From contig NZ_JABMKY010000025.1 in assembly GCF_013204845.1 (NCBI RefSeq), forward strand, positions 1 through 64,000: a DNA stretch of 64,000 nt, given 5' to 3'. Numbering within the stretch: the stretch's first letter is position 1; every line of letters begins with the position of its first letter. The notes under the pieces were generated by a model that saw nothing but the letters and a program-made list of their open reading frames with translations, ran no database searches and was not told where the DNA came from. Positions 28,186 to 37,394 of this stretch are shown piece by piece. The position numbers were made by a program, and so were the translations under genes. The DNA comes from Paenibacillus qinlingensis (GTDB taxonomy: Bacteria > Bacillota > Bacilli > Paenibacillales > NBRC-103111).

Positions 28186-28962
28186 GTGTTAGTAACAACT
28201 TCGTATAATCCGTCCGCTGAATTGGTGGCGGAAGCCGCACGCTTATCCGTATTATATGGGGGCCGAAATGTACCCCGGAAGAAGTATTCTTTGGAACTTC
28301 TTAGGAGAAATTATAAGGATAGTTCTGTTCTGCTTGTGACAAGAGAAGAGATCAGGTACTATGAAGAAGACCACCCTGCAACTTTTTTCCATCCAAGTAT
28401 GTCTCTCGTTCGTGTCAAACGGATGCAGAGGGGTGAGACTGATTTACTCATTGAGGCGTCAGGAGCAGTTTCCGGCGACCGTATTGTGGATTGTACAGCG
28501 GGGCTTGCGTCGGATGCTATCGTTTTCTCCTACGTGGTCGGTATGGAAGGGCGTGTAACAGCGCTTGAAAGTGAAAAGATCCCAGCCATGCTTATTCAAG
28601 AAGGCTTGGTGCAGTATCAATCGGAAATCCCGGAATTGAATGCTGCAATGAGACGCATTGAAGTTAAGCATACTCATCACCTAACCTATTTGCGGCAGTT
28701 AGACACGCAGAGTGTGGATGTGGTCTATTTTGATCCCATGTTTCGCAGTCCGATTGAGGAATCGCATGCGATATCCCCACTTCGGCATCGTGCGAACGAT
28801 GAAGCCGTTAGCTTGGCTTCGATCGCTGAAGCAAGACGCGTTGCGCGCAAAAGTATTGTGCTTAAGGAGAACCGAGACAGCGCTGAGTTTGCTCGGCTCG
28901 GGTTCGAGCATGTGTTACGTTCAACAACGAAAACAACGTATGGAGTGATTCGATTGTGTTAG
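28186..28962 (+). CDS. Class I SAM-dependent methyltransferase (RsmJ-like)
   Basis: 258 residues. The SAM-binding site is in RIVDCTAGLASDAIVFSYV with a following acidic loop (ALESE); the catalytic-type motif is VVYFDPMFRSP, matching the RsmJ-like 16S rRNA methyltransferase family. In E. coli RsmJ modifies G1516 of 16S rRNA; activity in this lineage is inferred. GTG start 4 nt after mutL, with only a weak ribosome binding site. Its stop overlaps the miaA start by 7 nt, so mutL, this gene and miaA are coupled. Confidence 0.82.
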   Translation: MLVTTSYNPSAELVAEAARLSVLYGGRNVPRKKYSLELLRRNYKDSSVLLVTREEIRYYEEDHPATFFHPSMSLVRVKRMQRGETDLLIEASGAVSGDRIVDCTAGLASDAIVFSYVVGMEGRVTALESEKIPAMLIQEGLVQYQSEIPELNAAMRRIEVKHTHHLTYLRQLDTQSVDVVYFDPMFRSPIEESHAISPLRHRANDEAVSLASIAEARRVARKSIVLKENRDSAEFARLGFEHVLRSTTKTTYGVIRLC

Positions 28963-29924
28963 CCCCATCAGCCAAGCCGAAATTACTCGTGCTACTTGGT
29001 CCCACCGCTGTTGGCAAGACCAAGCTCAGCTTGGAAATTGCTCAGCGCTTCAACTGTGAAATTATTTCCGGAGATTCCATGCAGGTGTATCGTGGCATGG
29101 ATATTGGAACCGCCAAAGCGAGCGAGGCGGAGCAGCAAGTTGTCCCGCATCATCTAATTGACATTCATGATCCGTCGTATTCGTTTTCTGCTGCAGAGTT
29201 TCAAGAGCGAGTAAAAGGATTAATTCAAGACATCCACTCGCGTGGCAAGTTGCCTTTTATCGTAGGTGGCACAGGATTATATATCGAATCGGTTTGCTAT
29301 GATTATCAATTTACGGATGTCAGTATGGATGAGGGATTCAGGCAGCTGCAGGAAGAATTCGCAAATACGCAGGGGGAAGAAGCCCTTCATGCCAAGTTGC
29401 GGGAAATTGATCCCGAGAGTGCCAACCGTCTGCATGCGAATGATCGCCGACGTGTCATTCGAGCACTTGAGATTTTCCATATATCTGGAGAAACCATGAC
29501 TGCTCACTTGGCCTCCCAGAAAAAAGAATCTCCGTACGAACTATGTATCATTGGACTAACGATGGATAGAGCGCTGCTCTATCAGCGAATTGAAGAACGC
29601 ATCGATGCGATGCTTCAGGAAGGATTGGTCGAAGAGGTACAAGCGCTCCTTGCTGCTGGTACCCCAAAGTCTGCCATCTCGATGCAAGCTCTTGGCTACA
29701 AGGAGATCGTTAGTTATTTGGAGCATGAGCTCAGTTTCGAAGATGCCGTGATCCTGCTCAAGCGGGATACACGTCGGTTTGCGAAGCGTCAATTGTCTTG
29801 GTTTCGGCATATGAAGGACATTGATTGGGTTGATGTGACAGATACAGCAAATTTTTCTGCCCATTTCGAAATGATTAGTGATATACTAGCAGGAAAGTTT
29901 GTACATAAAATAGAATATAATTAA
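28956..29924 (+). CDS. miaA: tRNA dimethylallyltransferase MiaA
   Basis: 322 residues. P-loop GPTAVGKT (15-22), then ISGDSMQVYRGMDIGTAK, HHLIDIHDP and VGGTGLYIES. It adds a dimethylallyl group to A37 of tRNAs reading codons that begin with U. GTG start overlaps the methyltransferase stop; GGAGTG lies 8 nt upstream. The miaA-hfq order is conserved widely in bacteria. Confidence 0.96.
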   Translation: MLAPSAKPKLLVLLGPTAVGKTKLSLEIAQRFNCEIISGDSMQVYRGMDIGTAKASEAEQQVVPHHLIDIHDPSYSFSAAEFQERVKGLIQDIHSRGKLPFIVGGTGLYIESVCYDYQFTDVSMDEGFRQLQEEFANTQGEEALHAKLREIDPESANRLHANDRRRVIRALEIFHISGETMTAHLASQKKESPYELCIIGLTMDRALLYQRIEERIDAMLQEGLVEEVQALLAAGTPKSAISMQALGYKEIVSYLEHELSFEDAVILLKRDTRRFAKRQLSWFRHMKDIDWVDVTDTANFSAHFEMISDILAGKFVHKIEYN

Positions 29925-29940
29925 CAAATATCACCATTGA

Positions 29941-30062
29941 TAAAAGCTTCTATCGAAGTCATTTCGAAGATGAGCGACCGCGTTTAGAGGTGGTTTTTAT
30001 CGCCAATAGGAAAGTTTGTTACGCACTTTATTGCTTAACAAAGGTAAACTTTGCTATGTGGT
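29941..30062 (+). ncRNA. Candidate structured leader, copy B (before hfq)
   Basis: Second copy of the element at 6346. Shared blocks are AAAGCTTCTATCGAAGT, GACCGCGTTTAG, GGTTTTTATCGCCAATAGG, and AAACTTTGCTATGTGG. Proposed stems are CTTCTA/TAGAGG, TGGT/GCCA (or GGTG/CGCC) and AAAGTTT/AAACTTT. It lies between miaA and hfq and ends about 55 nt before the hfq start. No T-run follows, so it is not a simple terminator. Confidence 0.5.
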
Positions 30063-30116
30063 AGAAAAATAGCGCCGTTTGGGCGAAAGTTTCATTCCAT
30101 TAAGGGGGACATACTG

Positions 30117-30356
30117 ATGAACCGATCCATTAATATTCAGGACAATTTTCTAAATCAGCTGCGTAAAGAAAGCATTCCCGTTACCGTTTATTTAACGAAT
30201 GGCTTTCAAATTAGAGGACTTATTCGTGCATTTGACAATTTCACCATCATTATTGACAGTGAAGGTCGTCAACAAATGGTGTACAAGCATGCCATTTCTA
30301 CCTTTACACCTCAGCGTGCTGTTTCATTAATGGCGGCTGCAGAAGCTACGGAATAA
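30117..30356 (+). CDS. hfq: RNA chaperone Hfq
   Basis: 79 residues. Sm1 motif [21 protein letters not shown] and Sm2 motif [11 protein letters not shown] are intact, with the family N-terminus ([13 protein letters not shown]). It forms a hexameric ring that binds A- and U-rich RNA. The ATG at 30117 follows AAGGGGG by 8 nt. The long separation from miaA (192 nt) holds the structured leader. Confidence 0.97.
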   Translation: MNRSINIQDNFLNQLRKESIPVTVYLTNGFQIRGLIRAFDNFTIIIDSEGRQQMVYKHAISTFTPQRAVSLMAAAEATE

Positions 30357-30423
30357 TCCCTATATCGCTTCAATTTGCAACTTTTTAATGGACTGAAACG
30401 TCTAACCGAATAGAAACTTTTGG

Positions 30424-30453
30424 GAGCAACCTTGTATAAAGGTTGTTCTTTTG
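30424..30453 (+). terminator. Terminator after hfq
   Basis: GCAACCTT (30426-30433) pairs with AAGGTTGT (30439-30446), followed by a short T-rich tract. The rest of the gap (30454-30582) shows only the AAGGGAG site before the next gene. Confidence 0.7.
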
Positions 30454-30582
30454 TTGAAATCTAGGGGATTTTTCTTGGATTTGAAAAGTCGACTAGATTT
30501 TTGGGTAATCATACTGTAAAGCCTTTTATTTCAGTTCCATCTTCAAACTAGAGAGAAACGAAACGTAAGGGAGTTGGTGAAT

Positions 30583-33174
30583 ATGGATAAACCTACTAGA
30601 AATCCATCCACGCCGCAATCCAAGCCAAGGGAGTCCAAACAAAGCAAGAATAAGGGACCTAAGAAGAAAAAATTCAGTGCACGTAAACTCATTATGGGCT
30701 CCATCATTGCTGCGATTATCGCGGTTATCTGTGCAACAGGGATCTATATTGTTGTCATCATGAGCGGCTTCAAAATCTTGGATGCGAATATTGACAAAAT
30801 TATTTCTACGACAGAGTCGACCCTTATTTATGCGCAAGAAGAAGGTAAGGATAAGGATGGAAAAGATAAACCAGCCACTGAGATTTCGAAAATTTATCGC
30901 GGTGAAAATCGGGAAAGCGTCAATATCAAAGACGTGCCTGAACGGCTGAAGCAAGCTTTTATCGCTACGGAGGATCGTCGCTTCAAAGAGCACTCAGGTG
31001 TTGATTTAAGAGCAATCGGTCGTGCCTTAGTCACGGATATCATCCACATGAGTGCGGTTGAGGGTGGAAGTACGATTACGCAACAGTTGGCCAAAAACGT
31101 ATTCCTAAGCTCAGAGAAGACTGCGTTCCGAAAAGGGACTGAAATGTCGATCGCGTTTGCGCTCGATGAGCGGTTTACGAAGGATGAAATTCTGGAGAAG
31201 TATTTGAACCGAATCTTCTTTGGAAGTAACGCTTACGGGATTAAGGCAGCAGCTAAGGTTTATTTTAACAAATCTAATTTGAATGAATTGGAAGTATGGG
31301 AAATGGCGACACTTGCCGCGTTACCTAAAGCGCCTTCCCGTTACTCGCCGTTAACCCATCCGGATTTATCGAAAGAACGTCGTGCAGTTGTTCTAAGGCT
31401 GATGACGGATCAGGGTTACATTACAGAGGCAGAACGTGCCAAAGCTGCTGCTGTCGATTATATGCCGCCTGCGACTGTAAGCACGGGTACCAAAGAATAT
31501 GCTTCGTTCGTGGACTATGTCGTGAATGAAGCGGAAGACATGTACGGCATCGAAGAAGATGAGCTGCTGACCAAGGGTTACCGAATTTACACAACGATGA
31601 ATATCAAAGCTCAGCAAACCATAGAGCAAACCTATGCGGATCCGAGTTTCTTCCAAAAGGATGCATCAGATGGGCAGAAAATTCAAAGTTCCATGGTTAT
31701 TTTGGATAATAAAACCGGTGGTATCATGGGATTAATCGGTGGCCGTGATTATAAAACCAAAGGCTTCAGTCGTGTATATTCCAAAAGACAGCCAGGATCG
31801 TCTTTTAAACCAATTGCCGTTTATGCACCGGCTTTAGATAGCGGGAAATATACGCCGTATTCGTTGTTAGATGATACGCAGACGTCTTTCGGTTCGTATT
31901 CACCACAAAACTATGATCGCCAAACACATGGGCAAGTTACGATGTTTGAAGCAGTCAAGAAATCATACAATCTAGCACCTGTTTGGTTATTAAGTAAAAT
32001 GGGTGTTGGGACGGGGACTGCGTTTGCTAATAAGCTAGGTACCACCCTGAATCCTCAGAAGGATCAGAATCTGGCGATTGCGTTAGGCGGTCTTACGGAT
32101 GGCGTATCGCCATTGCAAATGGCTAGAGCCTATACAGCTTTTGCTAATCAAGGGAATCAGAACAAAACGCATGCGATTTTACGAATAACCGATTCACAAG
32201 GTAAAGAAATTGCGGCATACAAGCCAGAGAAGAAGCAAGTTATGCAGCCGAGTACGGCCTACTATATGACCCTGTTGCTGCAGGGTGTTGTGGAGACAGG
32301 TGGTACAGGTGTGAAAGCGAAGTTCAACCGTCCGGTTGCTGGGAAAACGGGATCGACTGGACTTGATATTAAGGGCATTGAACAATACGACCGGGATGTA
32401 TGGTTCGTAGGCTATACCCCTGAATGGACTGCGGCCGTATGGGAAGGCTTCGATAAAGTCGATTCCAAACATTATGTGACGGTGGGAAGCGGCAGCACGG
32501 CTGCCATTTTCAATAAAGTCATGTCAAAAGCGTTAGAAGGCAAGCCAATTACTAACTTTGTTAAGCCTGCCAATGTGGATGATTTGAAAGAACCGCCTAG
32601 TGGAATTTCTGATGTTAAGGCTACTTATGTACCAGAGTCAAAACGTGTTAAAATCGAATGGACGTCTCTAGGAGATAAAATTAGTTACGAAGTGTATCGC
32701 AAAAGCGCGACTGAGGCTGAAGCGAAAATGATTATTCAAACACCTAAATTGCTGGTCGAGGACACGACGGTAAATAGCGGAGAAACTTATCAATATTACG
32801 TGGTCCCGTTGGCGTCGGAATCGAATACACCAGGAGCGAAGTCAAATATCGCTACAGTTGAAATTCCGAAGGATGATTCGCTTCCAAATGGCGGAATTAC
32901 GTCTCCTACTCCTTCAGGTTCGCCGTCACCTTCGCCTGGTAATGGGGGGAACAATCCTAATCCATCCCCTTCACCAAGTGGGAAGCCTGGTACTTCACCA
33001 TCGCCAGGGGCAACGATTAAACCTGGCACGGGGACGGAAACAGGGCCTAGCCCAACGCCATCGCCAACACCAACACCAACACCAAGCCCATCAATAAGTC
33101 CTAAGCCAAGTCCAATGCCGACTCCATTACCGGTGAATAAGCTGAATGAAGAGTTGCCGAAGAATGGCACGTAA
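30583..33174 (+). CDS. Class A penicillin-binding protein (PBP1A type)
   Basis: 863 residues. A Lys-rich cytoplasmic tail (about 1-35) and one membrane segment (about 37-60) come first. The GT51 glycosyltransferase has ATEDRRFKEHSGVD and GGSTITQQLAKN. The transpeptidase has SSFK (SxxK), SYN and KTG (AGKTGSTG). A fibronectin-III-like domain and a long Pro/Ser/Gly/Thr tail follow, typical of Paenibacillus PBP1. It polymerises and cross-links peptidoglycan. ATG at 30583 with AAGGGAG. Single gene followed by a hairpin. Confidence 0.94.
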   Translation: MDKPTRNPSTPQSKPRESKQSKNKGPKKKKFSARKLIMGSIIAAIIAVICATGIYIVVIMSGFKILDANIDKIISTTESTLIYAQEEGKDKDGKDKPATEISKIYRGENRESVNIKDVPERLKQAFIATEDRRFKEHSGVDLRAIGRALVTDIIHMSAVEGGSTITQQLAKNVFLSSEKTAFRKGTEMSIAFALDERFTKDEILEKYLNRIFFGSNAYGIKAAAKVYFNKSNLNELEVWEMATLAALPKAPSRYSPLTHPDLSKERRAVVLRLMTDQGYITEAERAKAAAVDYMPPATVSTGTKEYASFVDYVVNEAEDMYGIEEDELLTKGYRIYTTMNIKAQQTIEQTYADPSFFQKDASDGQKIQSSMVILDNKTGGIMGLIGGRDYKTKGFSRVYSKRQPGSSFKPIAVYAPALDSGKYTPYSLLDDTQTSFGSYSPQNYDRQTHGQVTMFEAVKKSYNLAPVWLLSKMGVGTGTAFANKLGTTLNPQKDQNLAIALGGLTDGVSPLQMARAYTAFANQGNQNKTHAILRITDSQGKEIAAYKPEKKQVMQPSTAYYMTLLLQGVVETGGTGVKAKFNRPVAGKTGSTGLDIKGIEQYDRDVWFVGYTPEWTAAVWEGFDKVDSKHYVTVGSGSTAAIFNKVMSKALEGKPITNFVKPANVDDLKEPPSGISDVKATYVPESKRVKIEWTSLGDKISYEVYRKSATEAEAKMIIQTPKLLVEDTTVNSGETYQYYVVPLASESNTPGAKSNIATVEIPKDDSLPNGGITSPTPSGSPSPSPGNGGNNPNPSPSPSGKPGTSPSPGATIKPGTGTETGPSPTPSPTPTPTPSPSISPKPSPMPTPLPVNKLNEELPKNGT

Positions 33175-33192
33175 GTTGTCAGAGTGAGCATA

Positions 33193-33215
33193 GTAAGGCC
33201 CCGTAAGGGCCTTAC
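33193..33215. other. Strong hairpin without T-run
   Basis: GTAAGGCCC (33193-33201) pairs perfectly with GGGCCTTAC (33207-33215) around a 5-nt loop. No T tract follows on the plus strand, so factor-independent termination is doubtful; it may protect the 3' end of the upstream mRNA. Confidence 0.55.
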
Positions 33216-33354
33216 GGCTCCAGTTGGCCGAAGTGTACAAGCCGTACCGGACAAACCGTAGCGCCCAAAAAAGGTGTTATAAAATCTTTCTCGTCCGGCT
33301 AACCCTTGTTTGCCCGTATCATCACAAAACAAAATCAAACTGGAGGACAATTTA

Positions 33355-34086
33355 ATGAAACTTGCAACCAAATCCATGAAGTCAAAAATGCTTCTCACTG
33401 CTTCTTTGCTTACCTTAACCCTTATCGCAGCCGCGTGCGGCAATAAACCGGCGGAAACAACTGGCGGCACGGCAACGCCTGGTTCTAGCACTACAGCACC
33501 AACATCCTCTGCAACAGCAACCCCTGCGGCATCGACATCGGCAGCAGCGGGCAAGCAATGGAGCAAAGCCCCAGATATGATCATTGATACGAACAAAACA
33601 TATCAGGCTGAAGTAACAACGTCGAAAGGGACTTTTACAATCGACTTGTACGCCAAAGAGGCACCGAAAACGGTGAACAACTTCGTCTTTTTATCCAAAG
33701 AGGGCTTCTATAACAATGTGACGTTTCACCGGATTATCAAAACCTTCATGATTCAAACGGGAGATCCGCAAGGAACAGGCAGAGGTGGACCAGGATATAA
33801 ATTCGCTGATGAATTGAAAACGACGCATAAGTATGAACCGGGTACTGTGGCGATGGCTAACTCAGGAGCGAATACAAATGGCAGCCAATTCTTCATTTGT
33901 TCGGGTACGGATTGCGCTAACTTGAACAGTACGCCGAATTATTCGATTTTCGGAAAAGTCACAGCAGACAGTATGGCCACAATTACGAAAATTGCAGAAA
34001 CACCAGTGGAAATGGGTGGAGAATCCACCCCTAGTAAACCAAAAGAGAAGGTAACGATTAACACCATTTTAATCAAAGAAAAATAA
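33355..34086 (+). CDS. Cyclophilin-type peptidyl-prolyl isomerase lipoprotein
   Basis: 243 residues. Signal peptide with lipobox AAAC (LIAAACGN, Cys near 28), then a Thr/Ala/Ser-rich spacer, then a cyclophilin domain: FHRIIKTFMIQTGDPQGTG and GSQFFICSG, with the catalytic Arg in FHR. It probably assists folding of exported proteins on the outer face of the membrane. The ATG at 33355 is preceded by GGAGGAC. Adjacent PBP1A is a plausible client environment, not proof. Confidence 0.93.
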   Translation: MKLATKSMKSKMLLTASLLTLTLIAAACGNKPAETTGGTATPGSSTTAPTSSATATPAASTSAAAGKQWSKAPDMIIDTNKTYQAEVTTSKGTFTIDLYAKEAPKTVNNFVFLSKEGFYNNVTFHRIIKTFMIQTGDPQGTGRGGPGYKFADELKTTHKYEPGTVAMANSGANTNGSQFFICSGTDCANLNSTPNYSIFGKVTADSMATITKIAETPVEMGGESTPSKPKEKVTINTILIKEK

Positions 34087-34130
34087 ACTAATATAAACAA
34101 CGCTTTCATTAAAGGATAGGAGTGGATCTC

Positions 34131-34790
34131 ATGAAACAACCGTGCCTATTGTTCCATGGATTTACAGGTGGACCTTATGAGGTTGAGCCGTTAGCTCGGC
34201 ATTTACGAGAGCGTGGTCAGCTGTGTGAGGTGCCAATCCTGCCTTGGAATGGAGAAAGCCGTCATCAGCTTCACGCTTCACGCTGGGAGGATTGGGTGCA
34301 GGCAGCCGAATGGCATGCGGCCAAAATGACAGAAACGTATGGTTCCTTTGATATGGTTGGATTTTCAATGGGAGGACTACTGGCGGCATACTTATCGGTT
34401 CGGTATCCTGTACGGAGACTCATTTTGTTAAACACAGCGGTCATTTATGTGAGCCCAGGGCGGCTCTTGAACGTCCTTCGTGAGGAATGGAAGTATCAAC
34501 GTAAAATTAGTTTAATTAAGGGGAAAGCGACGCCACTCGTTGCTACTTGGCAATTTACAAGGCTTGTCCGACATCTAAAGCCGGAGCTTAGTCTAGTCAA
34601 TAAGCCAACCCTAATCGCACAAGCAGAAAGAGATCAAGTGATTCATCCGCAGAGTGCACGGTATATTTATAGCAAGCTCAGAGGGCAGCGCGAGCTACAC
34701 TGGCACGCTAAATCGGATCATTTAATCTGTTTGAGCGAGGACGCTCCAGCCTTATTTCGGCAGGTAAGTACATTTCTGGATAAGGAGTAG
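34131..34790 (+). CDS. Alpha/beta hydrolase (carboxylesterase-like)
   Basis: 219 residues. Oxyanion-region motif LFHGFTGGP, nucleophile elbow GFSMGG, likely acid in AERDQVI and catalytic His in KSDHL near the C-terminus: a complete Ser-Asp-His triad in the order of Est30-like carboxylesterases. No signal peptide. Substrate unknown. ATG with AGGAG 8 nt upstream. Followed 5 nt later by the YdcF-like gene, so the two form an operon. Confidence 0.85.
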   Translation: MKQPCLLFHGFTGGPYEVEPLARHLRERGQLCEVPILPWNGESRHQLHASRWEDWVQAAEWHAAKMTETYGSFDMVGFSMGGLLAAYLSVRYPVRRLILLNTAVIYVSPGRLLNVLREEWKYQRKISLIKGKATPLVATWQFTRLVRHLKPELSLVNKPTLIAQAERDQVIHPQSARYIYSKLRGQRELHWHAKSDHLICLSEDAPALFRQVSTFLDKE

Positions 34791-34795
34791 GAAGG

Positions 34796-35509
34796 ATGCC
34801 GGCTAAGCCTATCATGAACAAAAAACAACGCGCCATCGCACCTGCGCCAACGAAGAAAAAGGCCAGCACTTCAAAAGGAAAACCACCATCTAAGTTGTAT
34901 CGGCTATTTGTTAGGACGTTTCAATTCATATTGATCTCCTTTGCTTTGCTGGTGAGTTGGGTTGTGTTTATCCAGTGGAAAGTACAGTTAGGCCCCAATC
35001 AGCCGAGCTTGCCTAAACAAGTTGATGTAGGAATTGTATTGGGAGCATCGCTGCGTAATGATATCCCAAGTCCTGGACTGCAAGAGCGTCTGGACTTAGC
35101 CCTGGAGTTGTACAAGCAGGGGCGTTTCAAGCAACTTATTGTGTCTGGTGGTTTGGATCATAATGGCTCTAAACTGACAGAAGCTGAGGGTATGAGGGAT
35201 TATTTGGTGAAAAATGGTTTACCGAAGTCAAGCATACTCATCGAGCCTAAGGCAACGAGTACCTATGAGAACTTACTGTTCAGTAAGCAAATTATGGATG
35301 AGAAGTCGCTCGTAAGCGCAATTATCATCACGCATAAATTTCATAGTTCTCGTTCACTCGATATTGCAGAAACGATTGGTTTCAAAGATCCGCTAGTCTC
35401 CGGAGCCGAGTCAGACGTGCTTTTCATGCCTTATCATGATACGAGAGAAACGCTTGCCTATACGAATTGGTATTTGACCAAACTACAATTGAAACTCGGA
35501 TTGAAATGA
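34796..35509 (+). CDS. YdcF/SanA-like DUF218 membrane protein
   Basis: 237 residues. A basic N-terminus and one membrane segment (about 38-58) precede a DUF218 domain: VGIVLGASLRND, LYKQGRFKQLIVSGG, EAEGMRDYLVKNG, ATSTYENLLFSK and ITHKFHSSRS. Relatives SanA/ElyC affect envelope integrity in E. coli, but enzymatic activity is unknown. The start is preceded closely by AGGAAGG. Second gene of the esterase operon. Confidence 0.82.
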   Translation: MPAKPIMNKKQRAIAPAPTKKKASTSKGKPPSKLYRLFVRTFQFILISFALLVSWVVFIQWKVQLGPNQPSLPKQVDVGIVLGASLRNDIPSPGLQERLDLALELYKQGRFKQLIVSGGLDHNGSKLTEAEGMRDYLVKNGLPKSSILIEPKATSTYENLLFSKQIMDEKSLVSAIIITHKFHSSRSLDIAETIGFKDPLVSGAESDVLFMPYHDTRETLAYTNWYLTKLQLKLGLK

Positions 35510-35510
35510 A

Positions 35511-35558
35511 GAAAGCATGACAGGATAGCGGGAGTTGCCGCTGCTTGTCATGCTTTTT
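35511..35558. terminator. Bidirectional terminator
   Basis: AAAGCATGACA (35512-35522) pairs with TGTCATGCTTT (35546-35556) with flanking A/T runs; convergent with the SDR gene. Confidence 0.85.
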
Positions 35559-35559
35559 C

Positions 35560-36426
35560 TTATCCATTGACGATGGTTCCACCGTTGATATGCAGAATCT
35601 GACCAGCCATGTAAGAAGAGTCTTCACTTGCTAAGAACACATAACTTGGTGCCAATTCACAAGGCTGTCCAGCTCGTTTCATAGGTGTCGTAGAGCCAAA
35701 GACCTCAACTTCCTGAGCTGTAAATGTAGATGGAATTAACGGTGTCCAGATGGGACCTGGAGCAACGCCGTTCACTCGAATGCCTTTGGCATTCAGCTGC
35801 AGGGAAAGCGAACGCGTGAAGGTGACAATCGCACCTTTCGTTGATGAATAATCAATTAATTGTTCGTGACCATGGTAAGCCGTGATTGAAGCGGTGTTAA
35901 TAATCGCACTACCTGGCTTAAGATGAGGAAGAGCGGCTTGCGTCATATAAAAGTAAGAGAAAATATTCGTACGGAACGTTCGTTCAAGTTGTTCTGACGT
36001 TATATCCGTTATACTTTTCTGAGGATGCTGCTCAGCGGCATTGTTAACAAGAATATCAAGCTTGCCGAATTCATTGATGACTTGAGCAACGACTTGTTTG
36101 CAAAAACTCTCTTCGCCAATGTCACCTGCGACGTGTAGGCACCTGCGACCCGCCTGTTCCACATGTCGGTGTGTTTCTTCTGCGTCCTTATGCTCATTCA
36201 GGTAGACGATGATAACATCAGCCCCTTCTTTGGCGTAAGCCACGGCAATTGCGCGTCCTATGCCGCTGTCACCTCCAGTGATGATGGCAACTTTATCCTT
36301 TAACTTGCCAGCGGGCTTGTAGTTCGCATTCTCAAATTCGGGATGTGGTTTCATTTCAGCTTCGATGCCGGGTTGATGGTTCTGTTGCTGTGGTGGGAAA
36401 ACTGGTTTTTCCTTGGTGGCCGTCAT
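35560..36426 (-). CDS. SDR family oxidoreductase (YhdF/YghA-type)
   Basis: 288 residues. An N-terminal Pro/Gln-rich extension (about 1-35) precedes the SDR fold: cofactor motif TGGDSGIG, NNAAEQ and catalytic Ser plus YSSTK (YxxxK). The extension and GGDSGIGRA wording are typical of the general-stress SDRs of Bacillus. Substrate unknown; NAD(P)-dependent. ATG at 36426 with AAAGGAG upstream. Lies downstream of the GNAT gene on the same strand. Confidence 0.88.
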   Translation of the reverse strand: MTATKEKPVFPPQQQNHQPGIEAEMKPHPEFENANYKPAGKLKDKVAIITGGDSGIGRAIAVAYAKEGADVIIVYLNEHKDAEETHRHVEQAGRRCLHVAGDIGEESFCKQVVAQVINEFGKLDILVNNAAEQHPQKSITDITSEQLERTFRTNIFSYFYMTQAALPHLKPGSAIINTASITAYHGHEQLIDYSSTKGAIVTFTRSLSLQLNAKGIRVNGVAPGPIWTPLIPSTFTAQEVEVFGSTTPMKRAGQPCELAPSYVFLASEDSSYMAGQILHINGGTIVNG

Positions 36427-36460
36427 GTAATCGGCTCCTTTCATCCTAAGAAATTCTTAG

Positions 36461-37267
36461 TTAGGATGATACAAGACCAGCCAAATCATACTTCACTCGG
36501 TAATGATAGCCATATGTCATTTGATACCCTAGCTTCTCGTATAACGTAACTGCGGGCACATTGTTTGCAATCACCTGTAAATATTGCCTGGTCGCGCCTT
36601 GTGTGATGCTCCATGTCGTCATGGCATGAAGAATGGCATAGCCGTAGCCCTTGCCGCGGTGTTCTTCGTGTACGATCACATTGACAAAGCCAGCCCATTC
36701 TCCCTCTACAATGGCTGTGCCCAGTGCAACAATCTGACCTTGATTTTTCAATGTAATGAAGGCTTTCGGTGTCGGCATGCGATCACTTAATCCTTGATAA
36801 AAGCTCCGACGTTCCTCAGGGTACTGTTCTAAGAGGAGGAAAGCATCCAGCCACTCTTTCGTGACGGATCGTGTAGTTTCTAATTCAAGCTCCAGTGCTG
36901 AGGGATATTGCTTATCTAGGCGTTCTTTAGCCTGAGCGGCCACTTGCTGGCAATCCGCTGTCATCATATAACAAGGTGTATCTAATTCATATCCCTGGTC
37001 TCGCAATAAGCTATCCAATTGGTCAGGAGAGGCGGTGCTAATATGAAAAATAGCAGGTAACCCTTGACTATGGTAAAATTGTTCAACATGCGATAGCCAA
37101 TTGTCATCATGCGGGTAAGCCCCAATAGCAAACACACTGTTTGCTCGTTTCGTTATCCCGTTTGAAGCTCTAATGAGCCATTGATCAAGCATCGTGTTGC
37201 TTTCCGCAGGCCAAGTATTTGCAGCTATACGATCAAGACATTCAAATAAATCATGTTCTGTTTGCAT
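36461..37267 (-). CDS. GNAT family N-acetyltransferase
   Basis: 268 residues. The C-terminal GNAT domain has the acetyl-CoA loop VHEEHRGKGYGYAIL and a following LYEKLGYQMTYGYHYR. The N-terminal part is longer than in minimal GNATs and has no recognised domain. Substrate unknown. ATG at 37267 with GGAGGC 7 nt upstream. Ends 34 nt before the SDR gene start, so co-transcription is likely. Confidence 0.8.
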   Translation of the reverse strand: MQTEHDLFECLDRIAANTWPAESNTMLDQWLIRASNGITKRANSVFAIGAYPHDDNWLSHVEQFYHSQGLPAIFHISTASPDQLDSLLRDQGYELDTPCYMMTADCQQVAAQAKERLDKQYPSALELELETTRSVTKEWLDAFLLLEQYPEERRSFYQGLSDRMPTPKAFITLKNQGQIVALGTAIVEGEWAGFVNVIVHEEHRGKGYGYAILHAMTTWSITQGATRQYLQVIANNVPAVTLYEKLGYQMTYGYHYRVKYDLAGLVSS

Positions 37268-37394
37268 GAAAAGTGCCTCCATCCCCAGAAGATATTATAT
37301 TACATAAATATACAATTCAATGTATAAAAATTCAACAAAAAAATTGAAATACTTGTTTACATGTTACCAATTTTGGTTGGGGAGGAAGCCTGCG

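Noticed and set aside
29941-30062. T-box riboswitch, suggested by GACCGCG
   Set aside because: The T-box sequence AGGGTGGnACCGCG is not matched, no specifier stem I is present, and hfq is not a T-box target.
33193-33215. Rho-independent terminator after the PBP gene
   Set aside because: The stem is perfect but there is no T-run, so it is listed only as a hairpin.
32796-33596. Open minus-strand frame over the PBP tail and cyclophilin start
   Set aside because: Generated by the repetitive Pro/Ser/Thr codons on the plus strand; its residues are a low-complexity mirror of them.
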